64,000 bases of DNA, taken from positions 108,559,977 through 108,623,976 of the forward strand of contig CM043949.1 of assembly GCA_014529385.2 (NCBI GenBank), written 5' to 3'. The stretch's first letter is position 1. Each line of letters opens with the position of its first letter. The DNA comes from Adiantum capillus-veneris. Its lineage: Eukaryota; Streptophyta; Polypodiopsida; Polypodiales; Pteridaceae. This document shows, piece by piece, positions 1 to 11,039 of the stretch. The translations under genes were made by a program, and so were the position numbers. The notes under the pieces are model-generated. The model was not told the DNA's origin. It saw nothing but the letters and a program-made list of their open reading frames with translations, and searched no databases.

Positions 1-862
1 GTTTGGCATAATTCAAGCGACGATTGCCAATTAGAAAGAGGGAAGGACCTAAAAAAAGAAGAAAGGGCCAACAACCATCCTAACAACATAGAAATAGGAT
101 GCATTACCTACAATGGATTTTCATGAAGTGTGACTCAAGACATGGTGTCTCTAATACAAAAATGTGTCAAACAATACTCTCTTCTCCAATGGTATCCCAA
201 GAAAGAATTGATGGGAAATCTTTTGAAAGAGGCACCCAAACCTAGTTTTTAGAGTTTGAGAAAGCTTACATCAATCAAGAGGAAGTCGATTTAGACCTCA
301 GATAGTCAAGACGCTACATGACAACCTTCAACAATTATATACATTACACAACTATCCACCCTCCAATATTTGGAATGTAGACAAAACAAGTTTCCAAGGT
401 TCAAGGAACAAGGGCATGAAGTTATTAGCAAGAAAAGAAGCCAAGGTTGTCTATGGTATAACATGTGACTCCCACAAATGGATGACAGTATTGTGTTGTG
501 TCAATGCAGGTGGGAAAGCAATTACAAGGTACTATATTTTCAAAGACAGTTCAGATAGTGAGCAATTATATCCAAGATTATGAAGAGGGAGCTGCAATGG
601 TTGTTGAAAAGAAGGCATGGATGACACTGAGTTTCTTCAAGCATGGCTACAACACTACAAAAATGTCATCGAGAAAACAATAGATAAAGACAACAGACAT
701 ATTCTAATACTTGATGGCCATAAAAGTCATGTTTTGCTAGAAATGGTAGCTAAAGCTCATAACACAAGTATTGATATCATCACTTTATCAACCCAAAAAT
801 TACACAAGCTCCAACCCCTTGATGTATCCGTTTTCAAATCTCTTAAGGTTCAATTTTGAAAG
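1..862 (+). pseudogene. pogo/Tigger-type DDE transposase fragment, plus copy
   Basis: Broken remnant of a Tc1/mariner-superfamily (pogo/Tigger, DDE_1) transposase, the enzyme that cuts and joins transposon ends. Translated piecewise, the first catalytic Asp lies in NIWNVDKTSF near 370-400 and the second in LILDGHKSH near 708-730, followed by KLHKLQPLDVSVFKSLK near 800-850, a classic end-of-core motif. The frame shifts near 600-620, so no intact protein is possible. The window edge cuts the 5' end. A C-terminal continuation is found at 3435-3895, after an inverted copy of the same gene. Family assignment is good; the subfamily is inferred. Confidence 0.75.
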
Positions 863-1062
863 GAAAGAGATATAGGGTAGAGGGGCTAGTTTAGAGACAC
901 TTGACTTGGGAGAGATCTGAGGAGCTTGAAAGTTTTGAAATTTTAGGATTTAGAGTGCTGATTTGCATCGCTATATGGGTAGGTCAAAAAATGGAGGTGA
1001 TATTGTCACATTTGAGTGAAGGTTGATGGGTTTGTTCAAGGGCTTTTGTGAATGTAATGTAA
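862..1062 (+). repeat. Dispersed repeat, copy 1 (inverted partner at 6405-6565)
   Basis: This 200-bp segment following the transposase fragment reappears in inverse orientation at 6405-6565. Shared blocks include the stretch around gtcacatttgagtgaaggtt (1005-1024). No coding content is seen. Confidence 0.6.
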
Positions 1063-1084
1063 CAAAATTGGGGGTGAGAGGAGA

Positions 1085-1870
1085 GGCCATGCTTTAGCAA
1101 CCACTTCTAGCAAAACATGACTCCCATGGCCATCAAATATTAGATGATGTTTGTTGTCTTTACCTCTTGTTTTCTCGATTTCATTTTTATAGTGTTGTAA
1201 CCATGCTTGAAAAAACTCCTTTGCCATTCATGCCTTCTTTTGAAGAGCCATTGTAGCTCCATTTTCACAATCTTGGACATAATTGCTCACTATTTGACTA
1301 CTTTGAAAACATAGAACCCTAGAATTTATTGCCCAACTGCATTGACACAACACAATATTGTCATCCATTCGAAGGTGTCGCATGTTATATCATAGATAGA
1401 CTTGGCTACTTTTCTTCCTAATACCTTCATGCCCTTGTCTCATGAACCTTGGAAATCCGTTTCATCTGCATTCCAAATATTAAAGGGTGGATAGTTGTGT
1501 AATGTATATAATTGTTGAAGGTTTTCATGTAGCGTCTTGACTATCTTGAGTCTAAATCAGCTTGCTCTTGACTGATCTAAGCTTTCTAAAACTCTAAAAA
1601 CTAGGTTTAGGTGTCTCTTTAGAAAGGCCTCCCACCAACTCTTTCCTAAGGCACCATTGGAGAAGAGATTATGCCTTGTTTGACACATTCTGTGACCTTA
1701 AGATTCACATCTATAACAAACACCGTGTCCTAAGTCACACTTCATGAAAATCCATTGTAGTAATGCAACCTCTTCTGGTGTTGTTAGGATGGTTGTTGGC
1801 CCTTTCTTCTTCTTTGGGTCCTTCCCTCTTCCCAATTGGCAATCACCGCTCCACTTATGCCAAACAAACT
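1085..1870 (-). pseudogene. pogo/Tigger-type DDE transposase fragment, inverted copy
   Basis: A second copy of the transposase at 1-862, in inverse orientation. Reading the minus strand from 1868, the sequence starts with the same block as position 1 of the window. The first catalytic Asp is in IWNADETDF near 1475-1450 (closer to the family consensus DET than the plus copy), and the second in LIFDGHGSH near 1145-1120. Stops and frame changes break it between these motifs. The two copies form a large, imperfect inverted repeat. Confidence 0.72.
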
Positions 1871-1877
1871 AGAGGTA

Positions 1878-2159
1878 TTATTTATATAAGGATAGGCCAT
1901 CTTCTCTAGCTTGAAGATCTTTTTCTATATCATGCTCTATCCAAGCTAGTTGAGTGCATTTTTTTGGTGTCTTTGGTTTCCTTGGAGAACCTACTACTAG
2001 ATCGCATATTGTATGGTCTTCAGACAGAGGTTCAATTGGTGTGGCAGGTGAAGGCAGCTTGGGTTTTGGGAATGAAGGCTTGGCTTGCAGACGTAGTGGA
2101 GGCTTTCTTTGCCCATCATTCGCTCTAGCTACTTTTGTTGAGCTCATTCCCCAACACAT
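1878..2159 (-). CDS. Proline/lysine-rich 93-aa ORF just upstream of the inverted transposase copy
   Basis: Small ORF directly 5' of the inverted pogo copy on the same strand. It is rich in Pro, Lys and Arg (e.g. SFPKPKLPSPATPIEPL) with no recognised domain. It could be part of the N-terminal region of the transposase gene or chance. An antisense ORF covers the same bases, which weakens the coding case. Confidence 0.2.
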   Translation of the reverse strand: MCWGMSSTKVARANDGQRKPPLRLQAKPSFPKPKLPSPATPIEPLSEDHTICDLVVGSPRKPKTPKKCTQLAWIEHDIEKDLQAREDGLSLYK

Positions 2160-2239
2160 ACATGCTCTTCATAGGTTGGCTTCCTATAATGGGTTTGTGT
2201 ACCTTGTTGTTGGCCCTTTCACTTCGCTTAGGTGTTAAT

Positions 2240-3434
2240 TTTTCCATCTTCTTTCCCACAGTATTTCTACAAGCATGAACATCACAAAGTAAGTGAATGT
2301 GGCATGTTGTCCATTGTCATGGATTAAAGATCATTGTCGTATATAAGTTAGATTAGCTACTTACCTATGACAAGTACTTACTTTTGTATGTCTTTCAAGA
2401 GGTGAGCATACTCTTTCACTAAAAAAAAAGTTGGGGGGATGTGCTTTGCTATCTTCACACGATTGACTGGTCATTTTCCAAGTTGTGTGCTTGAAGTGGT
2501 TGAAGATGAATTCTTACAACTAGGAAATGTTCTTTTTGTGGCAGCTATGCAAAAGAAGGCGGGCGTGACGAGCACTCTATTGCAACAACCTACTCTACCA
2601 CCTTGTTTGTGTACCAAAAGCCTAGTGCATAAGAGCCCTTCTAGTTGTGGGTGTCTCTGTAAGAAGCATTTATACTCACAGGGGGCAGGAGATGCCATGA
2701 GTAGAGCGTAGCATTTTTATATTTTTTGATGTTTTTGGTGGAGTCTTTGCTTGCTTAAGGCTATGAAGGTTGAAGTCTATGGTTGCAATCTAAATGCAGA
2801 TGGAAGAAGGTAGAGGAAAATGATTTTTTGGCTTCTTACTCTAGTTTTATGTGTTGCCTTAATGTAGAGTTATTTAAGCAAAGAGTATCTTATCTGTCCA
2901 TGCTAGCATTGAATTTGATGCATCCATTTGTATCCAAATATATTTGAATAAGTGGATTTGAATGGTGAAGTCTGTGACTTCCTCTGTGACATGTTGTTAT
3001 TTTGTATGCTTGAGGATTTAAGATCTTACTTATTGCATGTGCCTCCTTACTATAGGCAACTTCCATGTGCCTCCTTACTGTAGGCAACTTCCATGATTAT
3101 TGAGAGTGTTTTGTGTGCTATGATAAGCACATGTAGATCTTAAAGGAGAGAGGATCAATGTTATTGAAGGAGCAGTCTAGGCGTCTTGTGTGTCACTTCA
3201 AAAACCTCTCAAAAGCTTTTGGGGCACCAAACACGCGTACCATGGATGCTAGCTAGGAGACAAGACGTCCATTTTTTAATCTCCACATTAACAAATTTGT
3301 ATATTGCTAATGAGTTTTTTAATTTTTACAAGGGAATTTTTGTCTACTAAAAGTATCTCATTCCTAGACCCCTGCTACTTTCTGGCTCCTCTACCTTATG
3401 GCAACAAAAAACAATTTCAAGGCAAGCTAGCAAA
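2240..3434. other. No recognisable gene
   Basis: AT-rich DNA with opposing short ORFs at 2439-2711 and 2471-2698 that look like chance frames. The only structure seen is the short tandem duplication at 3036-3091. Confidence 0.5.
3036..3091. repeat. 28-bp tandem duplication
   Basis: Two adjacent 28-bp units beginning catgtgcctccttact, differing at one base. Confidence 0.9.
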
Positions 3435-3895
3435 TTTGAGCTAGCTTCAATTGCAGAAAAGGCTATCTGCTCCTCTCTCACTAAGGCAAACATCGAGGCG
3501 GTATTTCAAGCAATAGGAATATGGAAAATTCCGCAACAAGAATATGGACACTCAATCCAACAATAGTGAAATTTGAGGGAATGCCATGCAATTACATCCA
3601 CATTGTGGAAGAGACATCTACGTTTGATGAAGATATTTCCCAAGGGCCAATAACACCAATGGATACAGCCATAGAAGATGAGGCAATTCTAGCTCTAAAT
3701 AGTATCGAAACTCAACACAATGTAGCAATTAGTGGGATGAGCTTCACAAATCTGATGGAAGCAGATGAAATTTTAGATTATGTGGGCATCCTAGGTGGAC
3801 CTAATGAAATATTACTAGAACCTCATGTGTTCTACATGAATAAAGTGAAGTTAGATGTCAACAAAGTCCTACATAATTGTCATTACATCCACTAA
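3435..3895 (+). pseudogene. C-terminal fragment of pogo/Tigger transposase
   Basis: In one frame the segment reads LTKANIEAVFQAIGIW (about 3477-3525); the next frame gives ATRIWTLNPTIVKFEG. Both match the conserved tail of pogo-like transposases, where a new-helix segment is followed by ATGIWPLNP. The 124-aa ORF 3521-3895 continues this with an acidic stretch. It lies on the same strand as the fragment at 1-862 and is plausibly its C-terminus, split off by the inverted copy between them. That linkage is inference. Confidence 0.55.
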
Positions 3896-4123
3896 CTCAA
3901 AGGCAACTTTTTATTCAACACCAAGGAAGGAATTCTTCAGCTGAGATGCAATCCCAAGGTCTGCACCAAACAAGTGAGTTCAAATAAAAATATCCCTCCC
4001 ATTTCAAACAATAAAGAGAGAATACTACGAGAGCAATCGGATCATTTATCTTTTTCGAGTTCCAATGTCAGAAGTATGTGTGAGGCAAGCCAACAATGAA
4101 GCTTTTGTTGATTACATGAATAG

Positions 4124-4357
4124 TTGATACTTGCATCCACTCAATATATTAAAAGTATGAAATTACAGAATGCTAAGAAAGAAGAGGTTGGCAATAAGAA
4201 AAGGAGGATAAGCGATTACAGGGGGAAAAAAAGGAAGCAACAAGCCTTAGCAAAGAAGGAGGTAGCACAACAATGGAGAGCTCCAGTCAAGCGAATCTTT
4301 CTAAGAAGAATTGGGAGGCACAACAACACCTTTCTAAGGTCAGGTTGCGCTCAATAA
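4124..4357 (+). CDS. Lys/Arg-rich 77-aa ORF, possible transposase tail
   Basis: Highly basic (NKKRRISDYRGKKRKQQALAKK). Pogo-type transposases often end in a basic, Lys/Glu/Gln-rich tail, and the ORF follows the C-terminal fragment by about 230 bp, so it may be the decayed end of that gene. No domain is recognised. Confidence 0.25.
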   Translation: MILASTQYIKSMKLQNAKKEEVGNKKRRISDYRGKKRKQQALAKKEVAQQWRAPVKRIFLRRIGRHNNTFLRSGCAQ

Positions 4358-4810
4358 TTTGGGAGCAAGGGTCCATACTTGAAGCCATTGCACATTGACC
4401 AACCTTTCTATGCCTTGGCCTGGAAGCAGAGGATGAAGAAGCTTAAAGAAAGAGGCAAATCCTTCAAGTAAACAATTTGTCTAGTCCCACCTTATAAACA
4501 AGTTTTTTTTTTCAATTTCACTTCTTTATGCCCTCATATATTATGATCACTTCATATAGCTATAAAATTAAATAAATTTATATCACTCCAAAATCAGGTC
4601 GGCATGTTTCTATCCTATATGGCAAAATTTTTGCTTTAACATGATTTTGTAACTACCCAAGCCATGATGTATTGCCTCAAATATAAACTCTCTCTTTCGA
4701 GCAATAACTTTGCAAGAATCAATCTGGTCTTTGGTTCACCTTTTGTTTTACCTAGTTACTTGTCAAAAGCAACATGCAGTACTTATATGGAATCAACCTT
4801 CTTTTTAAAT

Positions 4811-5114
4811 TGTTTTGAGATTTTTAAAAAGATTTCAAATGCTAAAAAGCAGCGAATTGAAAGATTGAAGAAGGTAACAAGTAGATTATTGAGTGAAATT
4901 AAAAAGATTTTTAAAACTGTTCTTAGATTTTTAAAAAGATTTCAAATGCTAAAAAGCAGTGAATTCAAAGATTGAAGAAGGTAAAGTAGATTATTGAGTG
5001 AAATTAAAAAGATTTTTAAAACTGTTCTGAGATTTTTAAAAAGATTTCAAATGCTTAAAAGCAGTGAATTCAAAGATTGAAGAAGGTAACAACTAGATTA
5101 TTGAGTGAAATTAA
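4811..5114. repeat. Tandem repeat, about 2.8 copies of a 104-108-bp unit
   Basis: Units start at about 4811, 4919 and 5023, each with the block gatttttaaaaagatttcaa followed by a shared attattgagtgaaatta end. Copies differ by small indels and few substitutions. Confidence 0.9.
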
Positions 5115-5435
5115 GAGTCCTCACCTTGCCCACCACTCCTTACACCTATATTGTAGACCTACCCTTCACTACCTGGTAGTGTATTCCAATGCACAATGTA
5201 TGTGAATGCTCATACTCTGCAAGTAGAGGATTTCTAAGGAATGAAGAAAGGAGGTGGGAAAGAGTATCTTTGGGAGGCCATGATCTCCACTGCAGGCAAG
5301 CCAAGCTTGCTGCGAGTTCTAAGCAAGGCTTCACAGAAGGGTGCACATTCAGCTTCTACTCATCCACTCAAGCAGCCTTGGGCCATTGGAAATGCAATCA
5401 AGGCTTAGCAGTATACCAGAACCTAATCAATCGTG

Positions 5436-5474
<39 letters not shown>

Positions 5475-6182
5475 GTTTGCTACACATGTCTTTGAGCAAA
5501 AAGGAAGGCCTTGCTTTTGATCGAGAATTCAGCTATGCCACCACCCATAGAGCTCATAGACGTGCTTGAGAGCAAGCGAGCGTATGAAAAGTAGGCAGCC
5601 ATGGTAGCAAGGTAGGCCGTATCGAAAGCAAACATATATGGCAAGGTCAGTAGAGTGTGCCTAATGAGAGTGACTAGGTGTGTATCCTCGTTTATAAATG
5701 ACACGGGGTCTAAGGCAAGAAATCTACGGCAACGTGTGTGATCGACAGAGCCAGGGGGGCTTTGGGCCGTCGGATCCATGCAGCAAGGGGGGCAGGTTTT
5801 TATAGTTGCGGAGTCATTTCCCTTACACAGGCGCGTGATAGTTGGGATGGATAAGGCGTGAGAGTCCGAGGGGGGATGTCCATGGCTCGAGTCACAACCA
5901 AGACAGTGGGGAGCCTTATCTTTTTGTCCCTTGGAGATGGGATCAATAGTGGATTAAATTTCCACCGTAGATCCCTTGACTCCACGCCGTGCATTTTATC
6001 GATGAGGGGTGTGTATGAGAGCTATGGATGTGTCCCATACAAATTCAGACTATGCCTCTTAAGAATTAGCAGTGGGTTGGTACTAGTAACTGACCACCCA
6101 CTCTCACGATTGTTACCACAACAAAAATGCATCCAGGAGTGGCACGTGCAGGTGGTTGGTTGGCCTCTCCTCTCAACCACCT
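5115..6182. other. No recognisable gene
   Basis: Contains overlapping ORFs on both strands (5189-5569 plus, 5480-5779 minus, 5858-6364 plus), none with a recognised domain; one is carried by the TG microsatellite. I see nothing that separates these from chance. Confidence 0.45.
5437..5473. repeat. (TG)n microsatellite
   Basis: About 18 TG units in an unbroken run. Confidence 0.95.
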
Positions 6183-6403
6183 TTTCTTTTTATAATTACC
6201 TACAACTCACACACCCAACCCCAGTAGGTGGAGGTATCCCAACTCTTAAGGTGAGACTTTCCTGCAGGGTAAGGATGGCCAACCCATCATATGGACTAGG
6301 GGAACAGCCCCTAGGAGCTACATGTCATACTAGCTGTCAAGGGAGTTTGAACCCAAGACCTTAGATACAAGGGGCTCTTGCTCTACCAACTCAGCTAGCA
6401 CCC
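6183..6403 (-). mobile_element. tRNA-derived SINE-like element
   Basis: On the minus strand the unit starts GGGTGCTAGCTGAGTTGG. A pol III A-box-like block (complement of 6381-6398) and a B-box-like block GGGTTCAAACTCC (complement of 6341-6354) are spaced as in tRNA genes. About 140 bp of unrelated body follows, then an A-rich end near 6183-6200. A functional tRNA is unlikely because the 3' acceptor half is not complementary to the 5' end. No target duplication was found. Confidence 0.55.
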
Positions 6404-6404
6404 G

Positions 6405-6565
6405 TTGACTACATTCACAAAAGCTCTTAAACAAACCCATCAACCTTCACTCAAATGTGACAATGTCACCTCCACTTGTTGAGCTACCCATAGCGATCTA
6501 GCACTCAGATCCCTCCAAAGTTAGGTGTTTGTATACTGGCCACTCTACCCTACTAGAATTCCCGC
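6405..6565 (-). repeat. Dispersed repeat, copy 2 (partner of 862-1062)
   Basis: Reverse complement of the 862-1062 repeat with scattered substitutions. It abuts the SINE head at 6403. Confidence 0.6.
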
Positions 6566-6889
6566 TCGCTCAAACCTTGAAGAAATTTATTAGGGCCTCT
6601 CTCCAATTATAGAATTCAACACAAGTGGCCTTCAATTAAGCACGCGTTCATGTTCATGTGTTGCATATGTTTGTCAACATTGCCATGTGGACAACTGCGA
6701 TAGCAACATTCCAAAAACACTTTTAAGAAATCAAGATACAAAGACCAGAATAGGTTGATGGTCGAGGTGCCACAACATTATATCACATGGGGTATTTAAT
6801 GAAGCTTGAGAGATGGGATCAATGATGGGCAAGGATTTGCATGGATCTCGAGAGGGATGGACAGCCCACAAAATGTCGTCACCATTGAC

Positions 6890-6987
6890 TTCCTCATTCC
6901 CTAGCTAGGTCTCAAACCTACGACCTCCACATTAGCAGACTGGTATGCTAACCACATTTGCGTGGGTTTGGTTGTCCAACACTCCAC
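6890..6987 (-). mobile_element. tRNA-like head, probable SINE fragment
   Basis: The minus strand carries TGGTTAGCATACCAG (A-box-like, complement of about 6940-6954) and GTAGGTTTGAGACC (B-box-like, complement of about 6907-6921) with tRNA spacing. The sequence differs from the unit at 6403, so this would be a separate SINE family or an old tRNA pseudogene. Confidence 0.45.
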
Positions 6988-8992
6988 TTCGTAGCATCAT
7001 AAAGTGAACATGCACATACAAGTGCCATCCAATGGATGCCCATTGTCATGAAAATCGTGCCTATGTTTACCACAGTCGATCCCACCTCTCGGAATCATTC
7101 AAGACCCCATGTGATATAGTGTTGAGAGTCATGGTGGGTGAAAACATAGGCATGAGGAGGCTTCTCAAGAGAAGAGAGTTGCTTGAAGGGTACAATCCCT
7201 GTTACAATTGTCTACACGGGACACGAGAAGGTGTAAGAGCCCCGTCACGCCTAGTGCTTAAAGGGGCCACAAAAACTCTATGGACTGGTCTTACCAAGTG
7301 CATATCTATAGCAGGTACAAGGGCAAGACTAAAGCTGTGGAATTGTTGCAAAAGATGGATTTAGGACGGATTTTTATAGCACAACCTTCATGCAACAACT
7401 TATTGGAGGTCACTACCATGCAAAAATAGGATTAAAAAAGGAACATGTGTTTATGATGGTGTTAAAAGTTTGTTTTGTAACCTGCAGCCGGTACTCTTGC
7501 AAATTTCATTGGGAGGTATGATTGTAGGAGAGTGACTATGGCATGAGAGAAGACAAAGCCTTTGAATCCCTTCAACCACCGAGTGGCACAGGGCTCTTAG
7601 ATCATAGTCTAAAGAGCAAGGTACCCCCCACATGGAGGGAGGTAATCATAAAACAAAGTGTGAAGTGATGGATGTGACGTGATTGGTCTAATGCACACAC
7701 GCAGAGGATGGGGGGTAAAAATATAGTTTTGTAACTGCACCTCAAAGAGATGGAGTTACCCCCCTCCCGTGTGGGGGTACCCTTGGGAGGCAACACAATC
7801 ACAAACAAGCCATAAAAGAAGGGAATGCACCCTTGACTTGCTCAAAATGCGTTATGGTTGTGGCTAATTCAAAAATGTCGTTCCAGCACTTTGGCATTTC
7901 CATTTGCATTTCAAACAAGGGACACGTTTTGACACAATTATGAGATGCTTCTCGTAGTCGGAACAACAAAGTGTTTTTAAAGCACTTTGTAGGTAATGTT
8001 CATGTCTTTTAGGGCATTTTTGGGAGACTTGTGTCCCTTGAAACCTAGCTTCTCATTAGAGTCTCCACCTTTTCAATCTTTTGTAGGCTACTAACATATC
8101 GTCGTCCCCTCCTTCGTTCTCATCCCCATTCCGCATTGCATGAGAGCATATATTGAGAGCAGAGTTGACAAAAATTGAGATCAATTTCTTGTGTTTCCAC
8201 ATGAGAATTATATTCAACACCATGGATCTATCCTTTCCACATTGCTTGTGCGTGCTCTTGAACAAGCATTTGTGGCTAACAACAAAAGAAGAATAACATT
8301 GTTGTGATTGGGCAACATAGGGTGTCCTCACACCCCTTAGAGATTGAGGCATGAAAAGCAACATGCATCCACAGAGAGGCCATATATGCATGCACACTAT
8401 GTAGAAAGGAGGTGGAGATTGAGGTTCATTTTGCATGTTGATGTGCTTGCTATGGTGATACAAGCCATCCTCTATTATTTAGTAGGAAAAAGTTCTCTCT
8501 ATGACTCCCTCATTTCTCATGCTTGAGATGTATCAACATCAAGAGAGCACGCTACAAACAAGGAGAGGGAGTGACCAGGGTCACAAATATCCTTTGACTA
8601 ACATTGTGGAAATCTCATTGAAGTGTGATAGCACCACAACTTGATAGTAAAGATTAGAGCATGTCTCTATGAATGAGAGCTCTTGATTGCTAATCATCAC
8701 ATAGACATAGGAGAACTATCCAAAACATAGATCTCGACAGTAACAATACCTATGGGAGAAGAGGTAAAGGACAACTGACTCTACAAGATCATGCAAGTCT
8801 CTCCTATGTGGAAAACGCACCCACCCTTTTTTGTAAGATGGAGATGAGTAGGGTGTATTTTCACTATATGCATTTAAGAACTATCAAGATTAGACCTCTA
8901 CCCACATTACTCCTATGGTCCTTTATAGGTTTGTATATACACAACCACAACCATATGATAGTGGACATTTTGTGTTGTATCTTATGACACGA
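6988..8992. other. No recognisable gene
   Basis: Several ORFs of 60-135 aa occur on both strands (7032-7364 plus, 8056-8463 minus) without recognisable domains. Nothing else is seen up to the LTR at 8993. Confidence 0.45.
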
Positions 8993-9927
8993 CGTTGGGT
9001 GCATTTCTAACACCTCATTTTTTGTAAAGTTGTACGTACGGACATGACACCCGATGTCAAAAGTGTGTGTGGGCTTTCTTTTTGTGGGGTTTTTAGCTTG
9101 CTTTAGCAAGCACATGTACATGCACTGCAAGTTGCTAGTTTAGTGACTGTAATTGCCCATGAGTGAGTTTTTTGAAGGAGACTTGCATATAACTAAAACT
9201 CATGTACAAACTAAAAAAAGTTCAGCCAAAGTTCAGAATTTGGCAGGTTTGAGCTCTTTCTGGCTTTTTGATGCCTTTGGATACACTTTTTTTGCCCTCG
9301 AGTAGCTCTCTCTACACCTAGTCATCCTGCTATACAGCGTCCTGTTATCTCGAGTAGCACTTTTTTTGCCCTCGAGTAGCTCTCTCTACACCTAGTCATC
9401 CTGCTATACAACGTCCTGTTCACGTTGATTTTGCACATATTTGTGTGTGGGTTCGATTTGAAGGATTTCAGCACTTTTGCTGTAGAGTTTGCAGAGATTT
9501 TTGAAGTTTTAAATCATGTCATTTAGAGTTGGGGTTTTGGAGTGATGGTATGTTCTCTGCAGCCTACAGTGTATGGCAGCTTTGAGGCAAAACTATGTAG
9601 GTTGAGTTGTGGAAACCCATAGGTCTTGTGGGTGATGTATGCTTTGAAGAGGGGCTTTTAAAGTGGTTTTTTATTAAGGGGAAAGCTTTGTTTTCAAGAG
9701 CATTGGTAGGTGACGTCCGTAATTCCGTGCCTAAACAGGTTTCTTCCTTCTTTGTGACATAGTCTCTTGGGTGGGCGACGGCCAGTAAAGTCCCAAGGGG
9801 ACTACTCTTTTTGGATTCGTGGTGTTTCAAACGGGTTTCCAAAATCTTTTGGTGTTCTTGTAGTGCTCTTTCAACGCTCTTAGATGACATCACTATAGAG
9901 GTGTTCCAATTTGCTTGTTTTCCAACA
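8993..9927 (+). repeat. 5' LTR of Tat-like element
   Basis: Aligns along its length with 15372-16236. It is 70 bp longer, mostly from the internal duplication at 9285-9421. It ends tttccaaca. The first base pair appears mutated from TG. Confidence 0.85.
9285..9421. repeat. 74-bp tandem duplication inside the 5' LTR
   Basis: Units start at 9285 and 9359, each beginning actttttttgccctcgagta. The 3' LTR has one copy, so the duplication arose after insertion. Confidence 0.9.
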
Positions 9928-9955
9928 GTGTTTTGGTGCCCGCCACCGAGGAATC
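9928..9955 (+). promoter_or_regulatory. Probable primer-binding site region
   Basis: The first bases after the 5' LTR include tggtgcccgccaccgagg, positioned where a tRNA 3' end should pair. It is not the methionine-tRNA site used by the copia and F/X elements here. The tRNA is not assigned. Confidence 0.35.
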
Positions 9956-9992
9956 GCTTCAACTTACCTTCAGTTTACAGATTTTGGAAGAC

Positions 9993-11032
9993 ATGGAGTT
10001 TAATTTTTTGGAGTTTAGTGGGAAATCAAATAAAAGTTCTAAAGGTTTCATTGAGAGAATGGAGTTTGCTTGCCTTCTTGCTGACAAGCAAGACCCAGCA
10101 TTGGTGCTACGAATCTTCTACTTCTATTTGAAGGGAGATGGTAGGGAATGGTTGGAAGGCTACGAATAGGAGCTACAATCATCCCAACCTCCTCAAGTTA
10201 TGACTTATGAAATGGTAAGGCGTGCTTTTCTTACACACTTTCAACAGGTGGAAGACCCACAAAAGGTATGGCAATCTATTCAAGGCTTGGTAAAGAGAAA
10301 AGGCCAGACCATAGAAGACTTTGTGAAGGCATTCAATGTGTTATGGACAAAGTGGTGTACATATTTGGGGACTGAAATTCCTCCATCAGAAGAAGGATAG
10401 GTTTCTTTCAAGTATGAGGAGTAACCTACGCTTGAAGGTAGAGCTTAAGCAGCCAAGCACCTTTGAGGAGGCAGTTGAAATTGCAAAGAATAAAGAGTGG
10501 AAAGCACGACGTCTTCATCAACTTAAAATCAATGTCGAACCAAAGGTTGAAGTGAAAGCGGTAGAGCAACCAAGGGTCCTCATCAGGGAGCCAGGTTATG
10601 ATCAACAAGCTTCTCTTGATGTGAATTCTTTTCGCAAGGAGATGCAAGAGGTTGTAGGTCTTATGAATAATCTTAGTGTGCATATGATGGGAGGTGGAAG
10701 AGGTCAACGCTATGGATATGGACGTGGGTATGGAAGCAATGAGGGGTTTACAGGTGGTAGGTCTTATGAATAATCTTAGTGTGCATATGATGGGAGGTGG
10801 AAGAGGTCAACGCTATGGATATGGACGTGGGTATGGAAGCAATGAGGGGTTTACAGGTGGTAGAGGAAGAGTCATGGTTGGAAGAGGGGATATGTTTCAA
10901 TGTTACAATTGTGGTGAATGGGGTCATAAAAGCCCTCAATTTGACAAGCCAAAGAGAATGTATGGTGACATGTTTCCTCTTCCTCCACAAATTCCTTCTC
11001 GAGGAAGCAGGGCTAAGCAGTTTGACAACTGA
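9993..11032 (+). pseudogene. gag: gag (capsid/nucleocapsid) of Tat-like element
   Basis: The capsid region begins near MEFNFLEFSGKS and shows retrotrans_gag features such as FYLKGDGREWL and VRRAFLTHFQ, then a Gly/Arg/Tyr-rich stretch and a knuckle CYNCGEWGHKSPQF near 10895-10940 in which the last Cys is Phe. The frame is broken by a stop at about 10169, a shift at 10400 and a 103-bp duplication, so no full protein is possible. The start is chosen at the Met before the conserved capsid sequence. Confidence 0.8.
10654..10859. repeat. 103-bp tandem duplication in gag
   Basis: Units at 10654-10756 and 10757-10859 are essentially identical. 103 is not a multiple of 3, so the second unit is read in another frame and the downstream knuckle is thrown out of phase. 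Confidence 0.92.
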
Positions 11033-11039
11033 AGAGAAG

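Noticed and set aside
5189-6364. Three ORFs of 99-168 aa
   Set aside because: No domain, partly microsatellite, overlapping on opposite strands.
6330-6403. A functional tRNA gene on the minus strand
   Set aside because: Boxes are present but the acceptor ends do not pair and an unrelated body follows; a SINE is a better fit.
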